35,354 nt of DNA from a bacterium. Lineage in GTDB: Bacteria > Chloroflexota > Dormibacteria > Aeolococcales > Bog-877. Below the pieces are notes generated by a model. That model ran no database searches, was not told the origin of the DNA, and saw nothing but the letters and a program-made list of their open reading frames with translations. The stretch is from the NCBI GenBank assembly GCA_021809895.1, contig JAJZJU010000014.1:1-35354 (forward strand), read 5' to 3'. Numbering within the stretch: position 1 is the first letter of the stretch; every line of letters starts with the position of its first letter. This document shows, in pieces, positions 7,487 to 15,277 of this stretch. Made by a program: the position numbers and the translations under genes.

Positions 7487-8735
7487 TCCCCTCAGGGCCG
7501 CTGTCCACCGTCATCACCCCCAGGCTCCTCAATCCTCGCAAGGCGCGGGAGCGCTCTTCGAGATAGGCGACGGCGGCGGCGCGCCGGTAGAGGGCCCGGT
7601 CGTCCTGGGGGCTGGCGGTGGAGGCCCGCTCCAGAACCGGGTCCCGCTGGGTAACCACCAGGGGCAGGTGCCGGGGGCGGAGGCTGGACCCTGCCGCGGC
7701 CAGCTCCCGGGCCACCCGGGGATCCCCCAGGTCGGTGAAGAGCACGACCAGCGAGCGTGGACCCTGCCTCCGGCGCAGCTGGGCGGTCAGCAGCTCCCAG
7801 TCGGGATCGACCGGCTGCGGGGCCACCGCGACCAGACCGTCCAGGAGGCGTCGGTAGTGGCTGCGTCCGCCCCGCATCGAGATCTCGGCGACGACGTCGC
7901 CCGCCACCGCCAGCGCTCCCACCCGGTCACCTCGGAACAGGGCCACCCAGGCGAGCAGGAGGGCTGCCGAAAGGGCCGTGTCCAGCTTGGTGAGCCCAGC
8001 CTGGCCGCCGGCCATCAGCCGGCCGCAGTCCAGGACCAGCCAGATCGGCCGGGAGCGCTCGGGTTCGAACTCGCTGGTCATCGGCCTGGCCATTCGGGCG
8101 CTGGCCCGCCAGTTGATCCGGCGGGGGTCGTCGCCCGGCGCGTAGTCCCGCAGGCCCGCGAACTCGGTGCCCTCGCCGTAGAGGCGCCAGCTGCGGACGC
8201 CCATCTCCTGGAGGGCACCCCGGCGCACCAACCCCTCCCATCGCCCGATGGCGGCCAGGGCCGGGTACACGGGAATCTGCTCGCCGGCCGGCACCGCCAC
8301 CTGGCGCCGCCACAGGCCCAGCGGCCCTGCGGTCCTGACCACGATCCTCCCAAACGCGTAGCTCCCTCGGCGCCCGGGTGATGCGATGTAGCCCACCCTG
8401 GTCACCCGGGCAGGCTCCAGCGCAACATTGAGCAGCGTCGGGCGGCACTCGATCTCCGCCGGGGTCTCGTCCCGCACCTCGACCGCGCATGGCCGTGGGG
8501 CCCTCACCCAGAGGTTGAGCCAGATCTGGTTGTCCGCGCCAAGCGCCAGCGCGGGCGGGTGATCCCTGGTGACCCGCCAGTCCGCGGGGTCCGGCGCCGA
8601 CCGCCAGTCCCAAAGGCAGGCGAGGACCCACGCCGACAGCAGGACTAGGCCCAGAGGGGTCAGCCAGCCGATCCCGGCCCCGGCCAGGACCACGCCGAGA
8701 CAGGCCAGACCAAGCCAAAGAGCCCTCGGGGTCAC
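7431..8735 (-). CDS. DUF58 domain protein (VWA-like, membrane-anchored)
   Basis: Two N-terminal membrane helices (residues 4-45) are followed by a beta-rich region and the DUF58 signature G-L-R-D-Y-A-P-G-D-D-P-R-R-I-N-W-R-A-S-A-R. DUF58 proteins adopt a von Willebrand A-like fold and pair with MoxR AAA+ ATPases, whose gene lies 9 bases upstream. The metal-site strand reads L-D-C-G-R-L rather than the D-x-S-x-S of a complete MIDAS. GTG 8735 is supported by AGGAGGAG just before it. It is the last gene of the five-gene minus-strand operon. The 3' end overlaps ispH by 56 bases. Confidence 0.93.
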   Translation of the reverse strand: MTPRALWLGLACLGVVLAGAGIGWLTPLGLVLLSAWVLACLWDWRSAPDPADWRVTRDHPPALALGADNQIWLNLWVRAPRPCAVEVRDETPAEIECRPTLLNVALEPARVTRVGYIASPGRRGSYAFGRIVVRTAGPLGLWRRQVAVPAGEQIPVYPALAAIGRWEGLVRRGALQEMGVRSWRLYGEGTEFAGLRDYAPGDDPRRINWRASARMARPMTSEFEPERSRPIWLVLDCGRLMAGGQAGLTKLDTALSAALLLAWVALFRGDRVGALAVAGDVVAEISMRGGRSHYRRLLDGLVAVAPQPVDPDWELLTAQLRRRQGPRSLVVLFTDLGDPRVARELAAAGSSLRPRHLPLVVTQRDPVLERASTASPQDDRALYRRAAAVAYLEERSRALRGLRSLGVMTVDSGPEGITPQLVNRYLELKGRGLL

Positions 8736-8744
8736 CGACTCCTC

Positions 8745-9701
8745 CTACCGGGGCACCGGGACTCGACCCAGCACCCGCTCCACAACCTCCTGCTCGCCCA
8801 GCCCCTGCATCTCCGCCTCCGGGCGGCGCTGGACCCGGTGCCGGAGGACGGGCAGGCAGAGCTCCTTGACGTCGTCGGGCTCCACGTAGTCGCGACCGAG
8901 CGCGGCGGCTCTCGCCTTGGCCAGCCGCACCAGCGCCACGGTCGCCCGGGAGCTGGCGCCGACCGCCAGCTCGGGAGCCTGTCTGGTCGCCTGCACCACC
9001 GCGGTGAGATAGCCCATCACATCGTCGGAGACGGTGACCCGAGCCACCTCGGTGCGGAGCGCCAGAAGGACCTCCCTCGTGATTATCGGATCACCGAGGT
9101 TGGCATCGGCGGTGTGCGCATCGAATCCCCGATCGACCATGCGGGCCAGCTGCAGCTCTCCCTGCGAGCTCAGGTAGCCCACCTCGATCTTCATCAGAAA
9201 CCGGTCCAGCTCCGCCTCGGGAAGCGGGAAGGTTCCCTCCAGCTCGATGGGGTTCTGGGTGGCCAGCACGGTGAAGTGGTCGCCCAGAGGGCGGGCAAGT
9301 CCATCCAGGGTGACCTGGCGCTCCTCCATCGCTTCCAGAAGGGCCGCCTGGGTCTTGGCGGGGCTGCGGTTGATCTCATCTGCGAGCAGGACGTCGGTGA
9401 AGATCGGTCCCGGGCGCACTTCGAAGGCGGCCCTGGCCTGGTTGTAGATCACCGTGCCAACGATGTCCGCGGGAAGCAGATCGGGGGTGAACTGCACGCG
9501 CGCGAAGCGGCCGGCGGTGAGCCGGGCCAGGGTCTTGGCCATGAGGGTCTTGGCCGTCCCCGGGAAACCCTCCAGCAGCACGTGGCCGCCCACTATGAGC
9601 GCCAACAGGCACAGATCCAGGTTGTCGGTCGGCCCCACCAGCACTCTCGAGGCCGCCTCCAGGAACTCACCTCTGGTCTTCAGCAAGCTGGTCATCATCA
9701 T
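8745..9701 (-). CDS. MoxR-family AAA+ ATPase
   Basis: Chaperone-like AAA+ ATPase of the MoxR/AAA_3 group. It shows Walker A (G-F-P-G-T-A-K-T), Walker B (L-L-A-D-E-I-N-R), sensor 1 (L-A-T-Q-N-P) and the C-terminal lid with P-D-D-V-K. 318 residues is typical. Partners are presumably the DUF58 protein downstream and the membrane proteins upstream; MoxR proteins are thought to remodel or load metal into VWA partners, but the client here is unknown. Three consecutive ATG codons (9701, 9698, 9695) follow AGGAGG; the first overlaps the DUF4350 stop as ATGA, and the second and third have better ribosome spacing. Confidence 0.95.
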   Translation of the reverse strand: MMMTSLLKTRGEFLEAASRVLVGPTDNLDLCLLALIVGGHVLLEGFPGTAKTLMAKTLARLTAGRFARVQFTPDLLPADIVGTVIYNQARAAFEVRPGPIFTDVLLADEINRSPAKTQAALLEAMEERQVTLDGLARPLGDHFTVLATQNPIELEGTFPLPEAELDRFLMKIEVGYLSSQGELQLARMVDRGFDAHTADANLGDPIITREVLLALRTEVARVTVSDDVMGYLTAVVQATRQAPELAVGASSRATVALVRLAKARAAALGRDYVEPDDVKELCLPVLRHRVQRRPEAEMQGLGEQEVVERVLGRVPVPR

Positions 9702-10834
9702 GAAACCTCCTGGTTCGGAAGGCCGAGGCCCTGCAGCTCCCGCTCGAACCGATCCGCCAACCGGGCCAGCCGGCGCAGCTCAGTCGGCGCCACCGGCTGC
9801 TCTGTGGCCAGCTCCAGGTCTGAGATGAGCCCGTTCAGGGATGCGGCAGAGGCCGGCTCGAGGGTGGCTGGGGACAGCCCGGCAGCTGCGATACGGGCTC
9901 GCAGCTGCCCCAGGTAGTGGGCGGCGACCGCTCGGCGGTCGCCGGCGCGCGCGTAAAGTCGGGCGACCGCCTCCAGGTGGTCGGCCGTGCTCCTCACCGC
10001 CACCAATGCCGGCGGGGGGAGTGGACGCCCGAGCCGCCGCCCGCTGCTGAACAGGAAGACAAGGAGCAGGATCGCGCAGAGCACCGTCACCAATCCCAGG
10101 GGAGTGCCCAGGAGAAGGGCCTCGCCGCCATCTCCCAGGCTGTAGCCGTGATGGATCTCGTCGAAGACCACCCTGGTTCCGCGACCCAGGCCCATGGCGG
10201 CAGCGGCGAACTGGGCGTTGCCGGCGCTGTCCAACAAGGAGTTGGAGAGGATGGCCTCCGAGTCCAGGACCACCGCCTTTCCCAGCCCCACCCTCTCCAG
10301 CAGCGCGACCGGATGGCCGACCGTCCCCAGGAGTGGAATCGCCGACGCAACCGCGGAGTCCACCGAGAGCGCCTTGGCCGAACCAACCAGGAGGTGCGAC
10401 CGCCCACCCAGTGGCAGCAGCGCGTGCCAGGGGCCGGCACCCACGCTCGCGCCAAGAGAGATGCCCAGGCTCCGCAGAAGCGGGCGGTCAATCCCGGTCC
10501 TGTGCAGGGCCAGGACCAGAGTGCCACCGGATCGCAGGAAGTGGGTCACAGCGCGCACCTGAGCCGGGTCGAAAGGAGTTGTCGGCCCCGCCTCCACCAG
10601 GGTCGCGGGCGCTTGGAGAGCCGACGCGAAAGATGAGCCGGTGAGCCGATAGGGGTGGGCGCCCACACCCTCCGCGAGGTGATAGAGGGCCCAGGTGCCG
10701 GCCGCTCCCGTGGCCCAGCTCGATGGGTTGGAGTTGTCCACCTGGGGACCGGGGCTCACGACCACGGTGAGGATCGCTCCCGCCGCCAGGATCGCTGCTG
10801 GAAGTGCCCACGGCCGCCATCCCGGCACAGTCAT
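9698..10834 (-). CDS. DUF4350 domain membrane protein
   Basis: 378-residue protein with an N-terminal membrane helix (residues 9-26), an extracytoplasmic DUF4350 region including a D-N-S-N-P-S-S start, the F-D-E-I-H-H-G-Y motif, a second helix (V-T-V-L-C-A-I-L-L-L-V-F-L-F) and a cytoplasmic helical tail that contains an A-A-H-Y-L-G-Q-L-R segment. The ATG at 10834 overlaps the preceding stop codon as ATGA, which fixes the start; the much longer reading frame upstream is low-complexity and not coding. It is part of the MoxR/DUF58 operon. Function unknown; context suggests an envelope-associated complex. Confidence 0.85.
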   Translation of the reverse strand: MTVPGWRPWALPAAILAAGAILTVVVSPGPQVDNSNPSSWATGAAGTWALYHLAEGVGAHPYRLTGSSFASALQAPATLVEAGPTTPFDPAQVRAVTHFLRSGGTLVLALHRTGIDRPLLRSLGISLGASVGAGPWHALLPLGGRSHLLVGSAKALSVDSAVASAIPLLGTVGHPVALLERVGLGKAVVLDSEAILSNSLLDSAGNAQFAAAAMGLGRGTRVVFDEIHHGYSLGDGGEALLLGTPLGLVTVLCAILLLVFLFSSGRRLGRPLPPPALVAVRSTADHLEAVARLYARAGDRRAVAAHYLGQLRARIAAAGLSPATLEPASAASLNGLISDLELATEQPVAPTELRRLARLADRFERELQGLGLPNQEVS

Positions 10835-11736
10835 CTGGGAAGCCCAAGCGCGGTGGCGCGACAGGATTGAGTGAACTCGGCGCACCCACCTGGGCCCGGG
10901 TCCCGGCCCCCGTAGACGACCGCGTTGAACTGCCGGACCAGGGGCCGCAAGCGCGGCTCCAGGTCGCCAACCTGCCGGGCGGCCCGGAGCAGATCCGAGT
11001 TGGTCCAGGCGGGATCGACCGCCAGCACCCGGCTGCTGCTGGCGGTTATCAGCAGTGCCTGGAAGGAGAGTCGGACGGCCGCTTTGAAGTTGCCGCGGCT
11101 CTGCATCTGGTCGGCCTCGGCGAAGAGCCGCTCGGGCCGAACCTCCATCTCCCCGGGAGAGACCTCCATGGCGGCCTCCAGAGCTTGGGGCAGGCGGCCC
11201 CGGGCACGGTGCAGCAGGAGCGCCGCCGAAAGAGCGCCCACCGCCAGGACGGCCAGGGCCAGCACCAGCCACACCGGCTGGCCCACCAGGTGAAAGAGCC
11301 CGGCCAGGAGACGGAGCAGCAGGCCTCCTAGGTCAGACAGCAGGGAGGCGCTGGCCGGGGACTGTCGGCGGTGCAGCGCCGCCAGCTCGGGGCTGCGGTA
11401 GACGGCACCCAGAGCGGTTCGGAGCGACGCCTGCGAACCGGGATGCGGGGCGAGCCCGAGCGCAGCCCTGAGCGACTCGACCTGGGCGAGGGCCCGGCCC
11501 AGGTGGCCCCTGTCCAAGGAGCTGACCGCCACCTGCGCCGCTGGAACCTCGGCCCGCAGCGAGCGGAGGTAGCCGGCGGCGAGGCTCGGGCGGCCGGCCT
11601 GAAGGGCGGCCTCGGCGCGCGCCAACCCCATGGCAGGCGAGGTCAGGGAGGATGCAGCCTGGGCTGGGGTCATCAGAAGCACCCAAACCAGGATCGCCAG
11701 GGGGGCCAGGCGACTCCGCCTGAGCCATCGCCTCAA
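10831..11736 (-). CDS. DUF4129 domain membrane protein
   Basis: Starts with a basic, hydrophobic signal-type segment (R-R-W-L-R-R-S-R-L-A-P-L-A-I-L then A-Q-A-A), has an extracytoplasmic Ala-rich helical region, one strong membrane helix (P-V-W-L-V-L-A-L-A-V-L-A-V-G-A) and a cytoplasmic DUF4129 domain. The domain carries its familiar features: repeated helices A-D-Q-M-Q-S-R-G-N-F and D-P-A-W-T-N-S-D-L-L, ending in F-N-A-V-V-Y-G-G. The start is an unusual TTG at 11736 that overlaps the upstream stop as TTGA, implying coupled re-initiation. DUF4129 proteins often accompany MoxR and DUF58. Function unknown. Confidence 0.85.
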   Translation of the reverse strand: MRRWLRRSRLAPLAILVWVLLMTPAQAASSLTSPAMGLARAEAALQAGRPSLAAGYLRSLRAEVPAAQVAVSSLDRGHLGRALAQVESLRAALGLAPHPGSQASLRTALGAVYRSPELAALHRRQSPASASLLSDLGGLLLRLLAGLFHLVGQPVWLVLALAVLAVGALSAALLLHRARGRLPQALEAAMEVSPGEMEVRPERLFAEADQMQSRGNFKAAVRLSFQALLITASSSRVLAVDPAWTNSDLLRAARQVGDLEPRLRPLVRQFNAVVYGGRDPGPGGCAEFTQSCRATALGLPR

Positions 11737-12668
11737 CTAGAGCTTGGCCCCTGGGCCAGCTGCTGCGACAGCAGCTCGAGGTCGAAGGCCTCCTTGCGGA
11801 TGCGCAGGTCAAAGTAGAGCAGGGTCAGGCCCCCCGCCAGGATCGGCGCCACCAGGACTCCGATGATGAGAGTGCCCAGATCGCGGATCAAGATCCCGGC
11901 GGCGCTGTTTATCCCCACCAGGCCGACCGGCAGGCCCACCACGATCCCCAGCAATGCGCCCACCAGGATCTCCACCAGGACCAAGGAGACGAGCACGCCG
12001 AAGGCCCGCCCGGAGTTTCCCGAGGTGAGCCCCCAGCTGCGCCGGATCGAGTCCCACGGCCGGCAGCCCTCCAGGACCAGAGCCGGGCTGGCGACCAACA
12101 GCCGCACGTAGAAGATGAGGCCCACCACCAGGGCGATCAGTCCCAGCAGGACGGCGAGAGCGGCTCCGGCAGCCCCCAGCAGCAGCAACAGCAGCACCAC
12201 CAGGATGAGCAGCACCACCAGGGCCCCCACGAAGAGGCCGAGGTAGATCATGCCCAGGGCGAAGAGCGAGCCCCACCTCTTGACGGCGAAGCGGTAGCAG
12301 CTTCCGGCGCTGGCGGGGCGGCCCAGGAAACGATCTGAGACAGCCTTCGTGAAAGCGGCCGTTTGCAGAGGCACGACGGCGGCCACGGTGAGCACCAGTA
12401 GGATGGCGCCCGCCCCCAGTCCCAGGGCCGCGTCATGCAGGGTCAGGGTCAGCTGGGCGTGGGTCAAGGGATGCCCAGCTGCCGCCTTGGGTAGCTGGGC
12501 CGGTCTGGTCAGGCTGATCAGGTCGGCGATCAACTGGTAGGGAACCTGGACCACGGCGACGATGGCCACGAAGAGCCAGAAGTTGCGTCTGTACAGGCTG
12601 AATACGGTGTCCAGCAGTTCAGTGACACGCAGAGGGCGGAGCCTGAGCTCCGCCGGAGGGGACTGCAT
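11733..12668 (-). CDS. Multi-pass membrane protein (GPDPase membrane-domain-like)
   Basis: 311-residue protein opening with R-L-R-P-L-R-V-T-E-L-L-D-T-V-F-S-L-Y-R-R-N-F, the N-terminal motif common to membrane proteins annotated as glycerophosphodiester-phosphodiesterase membrane domain or DUF7847. Six or more long hydrophobic helices follow, with one very Leu/Val-rich pair. No catalytic phosphodiesterase domain is attached. ATG 12668 is chosen on this N-terminal match; the frame continues upstream without family sequence. It is first in the operon with DUF4129, DUF4350, MoxR and DUF58, and a TAGGCT box ends seven bases before the ATG. Likely a membrane partner of the complex, by context only. 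Confidence 0.82.
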   Translation of the reverse strand: MQSPPAELRLRPLRVTELLDTVFSLYRRNFWLFVAIVAVVQVPYQLIADLISLTRPAQLPKAAAGHPLTHAQLTLTLHDAALGLGAGAILLVLTVAAVVPLQTAAFTKAVSDRFLGRPASAGSCYRFAVKRWGSLFALGMIYLGLFVGALVVLLILVVLLLLLLGAAGAALAVLLGLIALVVGLIFYVRLLVASPALVLEGCRPWDSIRRSWGLTSGNSGRAFGVLVSLVLVEILVGALLGIVVGLPVGLVGINSAAGILIRDLGTLIIGVLVAPILAGGLTLLYFDLRIRKEAFDLELLSQQLAQGPSSS

Positions 12669-12675
12669 CGCAGGA

Positions 12676-12681
12676 AGCCTA
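12676..12681 (-). promoter_or_regulatory. Candidate -10 box for the MoxR/DUF58 operon
   Basis: On the minus strand TAGGCT lies seven bases before the ATG at 12668 and no ribosome site intervenes, the leaderless spacing seen at other first genes here. A divergent TATCGT box on the + strand (12705-12710) lies only 23 bases away, so two promoters may share this short region. Neither has a good -35 element. Confidence 0.3.
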
Positions 12682-12718
12682 CACGAGTGGGGGCCCCGCG
12701 CTGCTATCGTCACGCGGG

Positions 12719-13138
12719 TTGGAGAACTCTCAGGACGGCCCCATTCGTGGCGAGATTGTGGGCAGCGGCCCCATTCCCCGGCTCCGCCTCGGTGCAACGG
12801 CGCTGGCGCTCGCTCCTCTACTGGTGCGGCTAATGCTCTGGTGGTGGGGACGGGAGCGCAGCCACCCTGTCGCCACACCCCCGGGCGCGGGCGTGGTCGA
12901 GCACACCGACCTACGCCTTTCCAAGCGGCCGCTGGGCCGCTGGAAGCTGCGGGTAGTGACCACCAGATGGATCGCGGGCCCCGTGGAGGCCATGAGCGGG
13001 CCAGAGTCCAGCCGAGCTGGCTCTCCGGTCGCGATTCGCCTCCTGCTGGTGGGAATCGACCGGCTCTCCCGCTGGGGGTCCCAGCCTGCCACCCTCTCAG
13101 CTGCCCGCCTTCCCCCTGGCAGCTCCCACCGGGACTGA
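12719..13138 (+). CDS. Possible small membrane protein (doubtful ORF)
   Basis: The 575 bases between the operon above and the CHAP hydrolase contain one ORF of 139 codons with a TTG start. It encodes one hydrophobic segment (about residues 25-40, A-L-A-L-A-P-L-L-V-R-L-M-L-W-W-W), then a basic soluble part (K-R-P-L-G-R-W-K-L-R-V-V-T-T). Third codon positions are GC-rich but less strictly than in neighbours, and an overlapping ORF in another frame is nearly as long. A TATCGT box eight bases before the TTG is the only start signal. I recognise no family. It may be a fast-evolving gene or chance. Confidence 0.3.
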   Translation: MENSQDGPIRGEIVGSGPIPRLRLGATALALAPLLVRLMLWWWGRERSHPVATPPGAGVVEHTDLRLSKRPLGRWKLRVVTTRWIAGPVEAMSGPESSRAGSPVAIRLLLVGIDRLSRWGSQPATLSAARLPPGSSHRD

Positions 13139-13179
13139 GAGCTTTTCCCAGGAATCTCGTTACCGGCTCGTAACCGGAC

Positions 13180-13208
13180 TTGCACCCCTCGGCGAACGCT
13201 GTTAGTGT
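13180..13208 (+). promoter_or_regulatory. Candidate sigma-70-type promoter for the CHAP hydrolase
   Basis: TTGCAC (13180-13185) and TAGTGT (13203-13208) are separated by 17 bases. Transcription would start near 13215, leaving about 29 untranslated bases before ATG 13244. An inverted repeat AGTGTC/GACACT (13204-13224) straddles the -10 box and predicted start point. This arrangement argues against the GTG at 13205 as a start codon. Confidence 0.45.
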
Positions 13209-13243
13209 CCAGATTCGAGACACTCTTGATCTCGTCCCAGCTT

Positions 13244-14398
13244 ATGTCTCAGGCAAAATATTCGCGAGCCGTGCGCTTGATGGCCCAAACGGGTCTCTTC
13301 GGACTGGCCACGGCCGGCGCCGCTCTCTTCGCCACCGGCAATGTCGGAGCCACCAGCTTGGCGTCTCAGATCTCCCAGCTGCAGTCCCAGGAGTCCTCTC
13401 TGAGGGCCCAGTTGGCCTCCGTGCAGGGGAAGGCGTCTCACGCCAACCAGCAGGCGGCGGCGGCCCAGCAGCAGGTTGCCCAGACCCAGAGCCAACTGGC
13501 CCTAAAGCAGCAGGAGCTCAACCGCGCGGACGCTGCCCTGGCGGTCACCAACGACCACATCGCCAGAACTCAAGCCCAAGTCGTCGTGGATCGAGCCCAG
13601 CTGGCGAGTCTGGTCACCCAGATGTACCAGCGCGGAACTTCCAACAGCATCGGCAGCGCCATCGCTGACAGCTCGGGGATATCCCAGTTCGTCAACAACA
13701 CCCTGCAGCTCCAGACAGTGGGCCAGCAATTCTCCCAGATCACGGGCCAGCTGCTCCTCGAGGAGAACTCGCTACAGACCCTCAAGGCCACCCAGACTAG
13801 GCAGCAGCAGCAGGTCGCAGCCCTGGTGGTTGGACTCCAGAACCGGGCTCAGCAGCTGCAGTCGGAGGAGGCCGCCTTCAACGCCGCCGCCGCCTCGCTG
13901 GGAGGACAGGCGGGCCAGATCGCGACTCGGATCCAGGCAATCTCTCGCAAGATCGTGGCACTTCAGGCAGAGGAGGTGGCGGTGTCCAGCTACGGGGGCT
14001 CGGCGGGAGCCGAGGAGGGCACCATCCTGAGCACCTCAGGAGCGCCATCGCCCCCTTACGCAACCCCTGGCGACCCCTACCCATGGGGGCAGTGCACCTG
14101 GTATGTGGCCACCCAGACAAATGTGCCATGGGCACCCAGCGGCAACGCGGATCAGTGGGTGGGCTTGGACTACCAGTCGGGCGCGTATCCGGTGGGCATG
14201 ACCCCGAGAGTGGGCTCGATGGTCGTGTTCTCCCCCGGCGGCGCCTACGATCCCTACTACGGGCACGTGGCCTGGGTGGTGGCCGTGCTTGGGCCCAACA
14301 GCTTCGTGGTGAAAGAGGGCAACTTCCTCGGACTCGGCGAGGTCGACACACGGGCGATCTACACTCTGCAGGGTGTGGAAGGCTTCATCTACGGTTAG
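13244..14398 (+). CDS. Secreted coiled-coil CHAP-domain peptidoglycan hydrolase
   Basis: 384 residues. An N-terminal signal peptide (basic S-Q-A-K-Y-S-R-A-V-R-L, then an Ala/Gly/Leu core ending near V-G-A-T-S) is followed by a long Gln/Ala-rich coiled coil (roughly residues 40-245) of the PcsB/RipA/EnvC type and a C-terminal CHAP domain. The CHAP active site is visible: C284 in W-G-Q-C-T-W-Y and H341 in Y-G-H-V-A-W. CHAP enzymes cut peptide cross-links or amide bonds in the wall, and coiled coils of this type usually gate activity by contacting a membrane complex. ATG 13244 is favoured because the GTG at 13205 falls inside the promoter; ATG 13280 is an alternative. The DHH gene follows four bases after its stop. 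Confidence 0.88.
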   Translation: MSQAKYSRAVRLMAQTGLFGLATAGAALFATGNVGATSLASQISQLQSQESSLRAQLASVQGKASHANQQAAAAQQQVAQTQSQLALKQQELNRADAALAVTNDHIARTQAQVVVDRAQLASLVTQMYQRGTSNSIGSAIADSSGISQFVNNTLQLQTVGQQFSQITGQLLLEENSLQTLKATQTRQQQQVAALVVGLQNRAQQLQSEEAAFNAAAASLGGQAGQIATRIQAISRKIVALQAEEVAVSSYGGSAGAEEGTILSTSGAPSPPYATPGDPYPWGQCTWYVATQTNVPWAPSGNADQWVGLDYQSGAYPVGMTPRVGSMVVFSPGGAYDPYYGHVAWVVAVLGPNSFVVKEGNFLGLGEVDTRAIYTLQGVEGFIYG

Positions 14399-14401
14399 CG
14401 C

Positions 14402-15277
14402 TTGAGCATCTCCGCCCCCACGGACGAGGTCGCTCCCGGGCAGGACGCCAGGGCAACGGCGGGCAAGGCGCGCCCGTTGGTCGTATATCACGGGGACTGC
14501 CCGGACGGCTTCGGCGCCGCCTACGCGGCCTGGAAGAAGTACGGAGACCTGGCCGACTACGTGCCGGTCAACCACGGAGATCCCCCTCCCGACCTGCGGG
14601 GGCGGCAGGCGCTGGTCGCGGACTTCGCCTACGACCGCAAGACCACCCTGCAGCTGTTCGAACAGGCATCTCAGCTGGTAGTCCTGGACCACCACCGCTC
14701 GGCCGAGGGTGAGATCGGCGACCTGCCGGGGTGCGTCTTCGACATGCAGCGAAGCGGCGCCGTGATGACCTGGGAACACCTGCACCAGACACCCGTCCCC
14801 CTCCTGCTCCAGTACGTCCAGGACCGCGACCTCTGGCGCAACCAGCTGCCGGAGAGCGACGAGGTCTCGGCCGCCCTGCGTTCCAAGCCCTTCGATTTCC
14901 GGGTGTGGGACTCGTTGGACGTGGACCAGCTCCAACTGGAGGGCCGCATGTTGCTCGCCTATCAGCGTCGCATGGTCGAGCGCATCGCCGCCCACGCGAG
15001 CCCGGTGGAGATCGCCGGCGTCAAGGTCCCCGCCGTCAACAGCCCGGTGCTGCAGAGCGAGCTCGGGGACCGGCTTGCCCGCGGCAAGCCTTTTGCAGCG
15101 GTCTGGTGGCAGGGAGCCGGTGAGGTGGCTCGCTGGTCACTTCGGTCCACGCCCGAGGGCATGGATGTGAGCGAGATAGCGGCCCGCTTCGGAGGCGGGG
15201 GCCACCGCACCGCTGCCGGCTTCAAGGGCTCTCCCCCGGTTGGAGGCAAGCTGCCGCTCCCAGAGCGAACGAGTTAG
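14402..15277 (+). CDS. DHH-family phosphoesterase
   Basis: Metal-dependent phosphoesterase of the DHH superfamily. The N-terminal half has Y-H-G-D-C-P-D-G-F-G-A-A (metal site I), D-F-A-Y-D and the eponymous V-L-D-H-H-R-S; the C-terminal DHHA1-like half ends in F-G-G-G-G-H-R-T-A-A-G-F, the substrate-binding glycine loop. Relatives include oligoribonucleases, c-di-AMP phosphodiesterases and short exopolyphosphatase-like proteins; at 291 residues with no extra domains I cannot choose. The TTG at 14402 is the only start that leaves a full N-terminus, with no ribosome site. It ends in a 4-base overlap with the convergent DUF3151 gene. Confidence 0.87.
   Translation: MSISAPTDEVAPGQDARATAGKARPLVVYHGDCPDGFGAAYAAWKKYGDLADYVPVNHGDPPPDLRGRQALVADFAYDRKTTLQLFEQASQLVVLDHHRSAEGEIGDLPGCVFDMQRSGAVMTWEHLHQTPVPLLLQYVQDRDLWRNQLPESDEVSAALRSKPFDFRVWDSLDVDQLQLEGRMLLAYQRRMVERIAAHASPVEIAGVKVPAVNSPVLQSELGDRLARGKPFAAVWWQGAGEVARWSLRSTPEGMDVSEIAARFGGGGHRTAAGFKGSPPVGGKLPLPERTS

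Noticed and set aside
9698-11272. Long 524-codon version of the DUF4350 gene
   Set aside because: The first 146 codons lie antiparallel-frame within the DUF4129 gene and are Gly/Pro/Arg-rich; ATG 10834 with an ATGA overlap is the natural start.
12562-13173. 203-codon + strand ORF overlapping the start of the minus-strand membrane protein
   Set aside because: It begins inside a well-supported gene and its residues are low-complexity Arg/Pro/Gly. The alternative frame from 12719 is slightly more plausible.
13140-13243. c-di-AMP riboswitch upstream of the CHAP hydrolase
   Set aside because: Such riboswitches often precede wall hydrolases, but the region contains a promoter close to the gene and leaves only about 29 leader bases, too short, and no matching core is visible.
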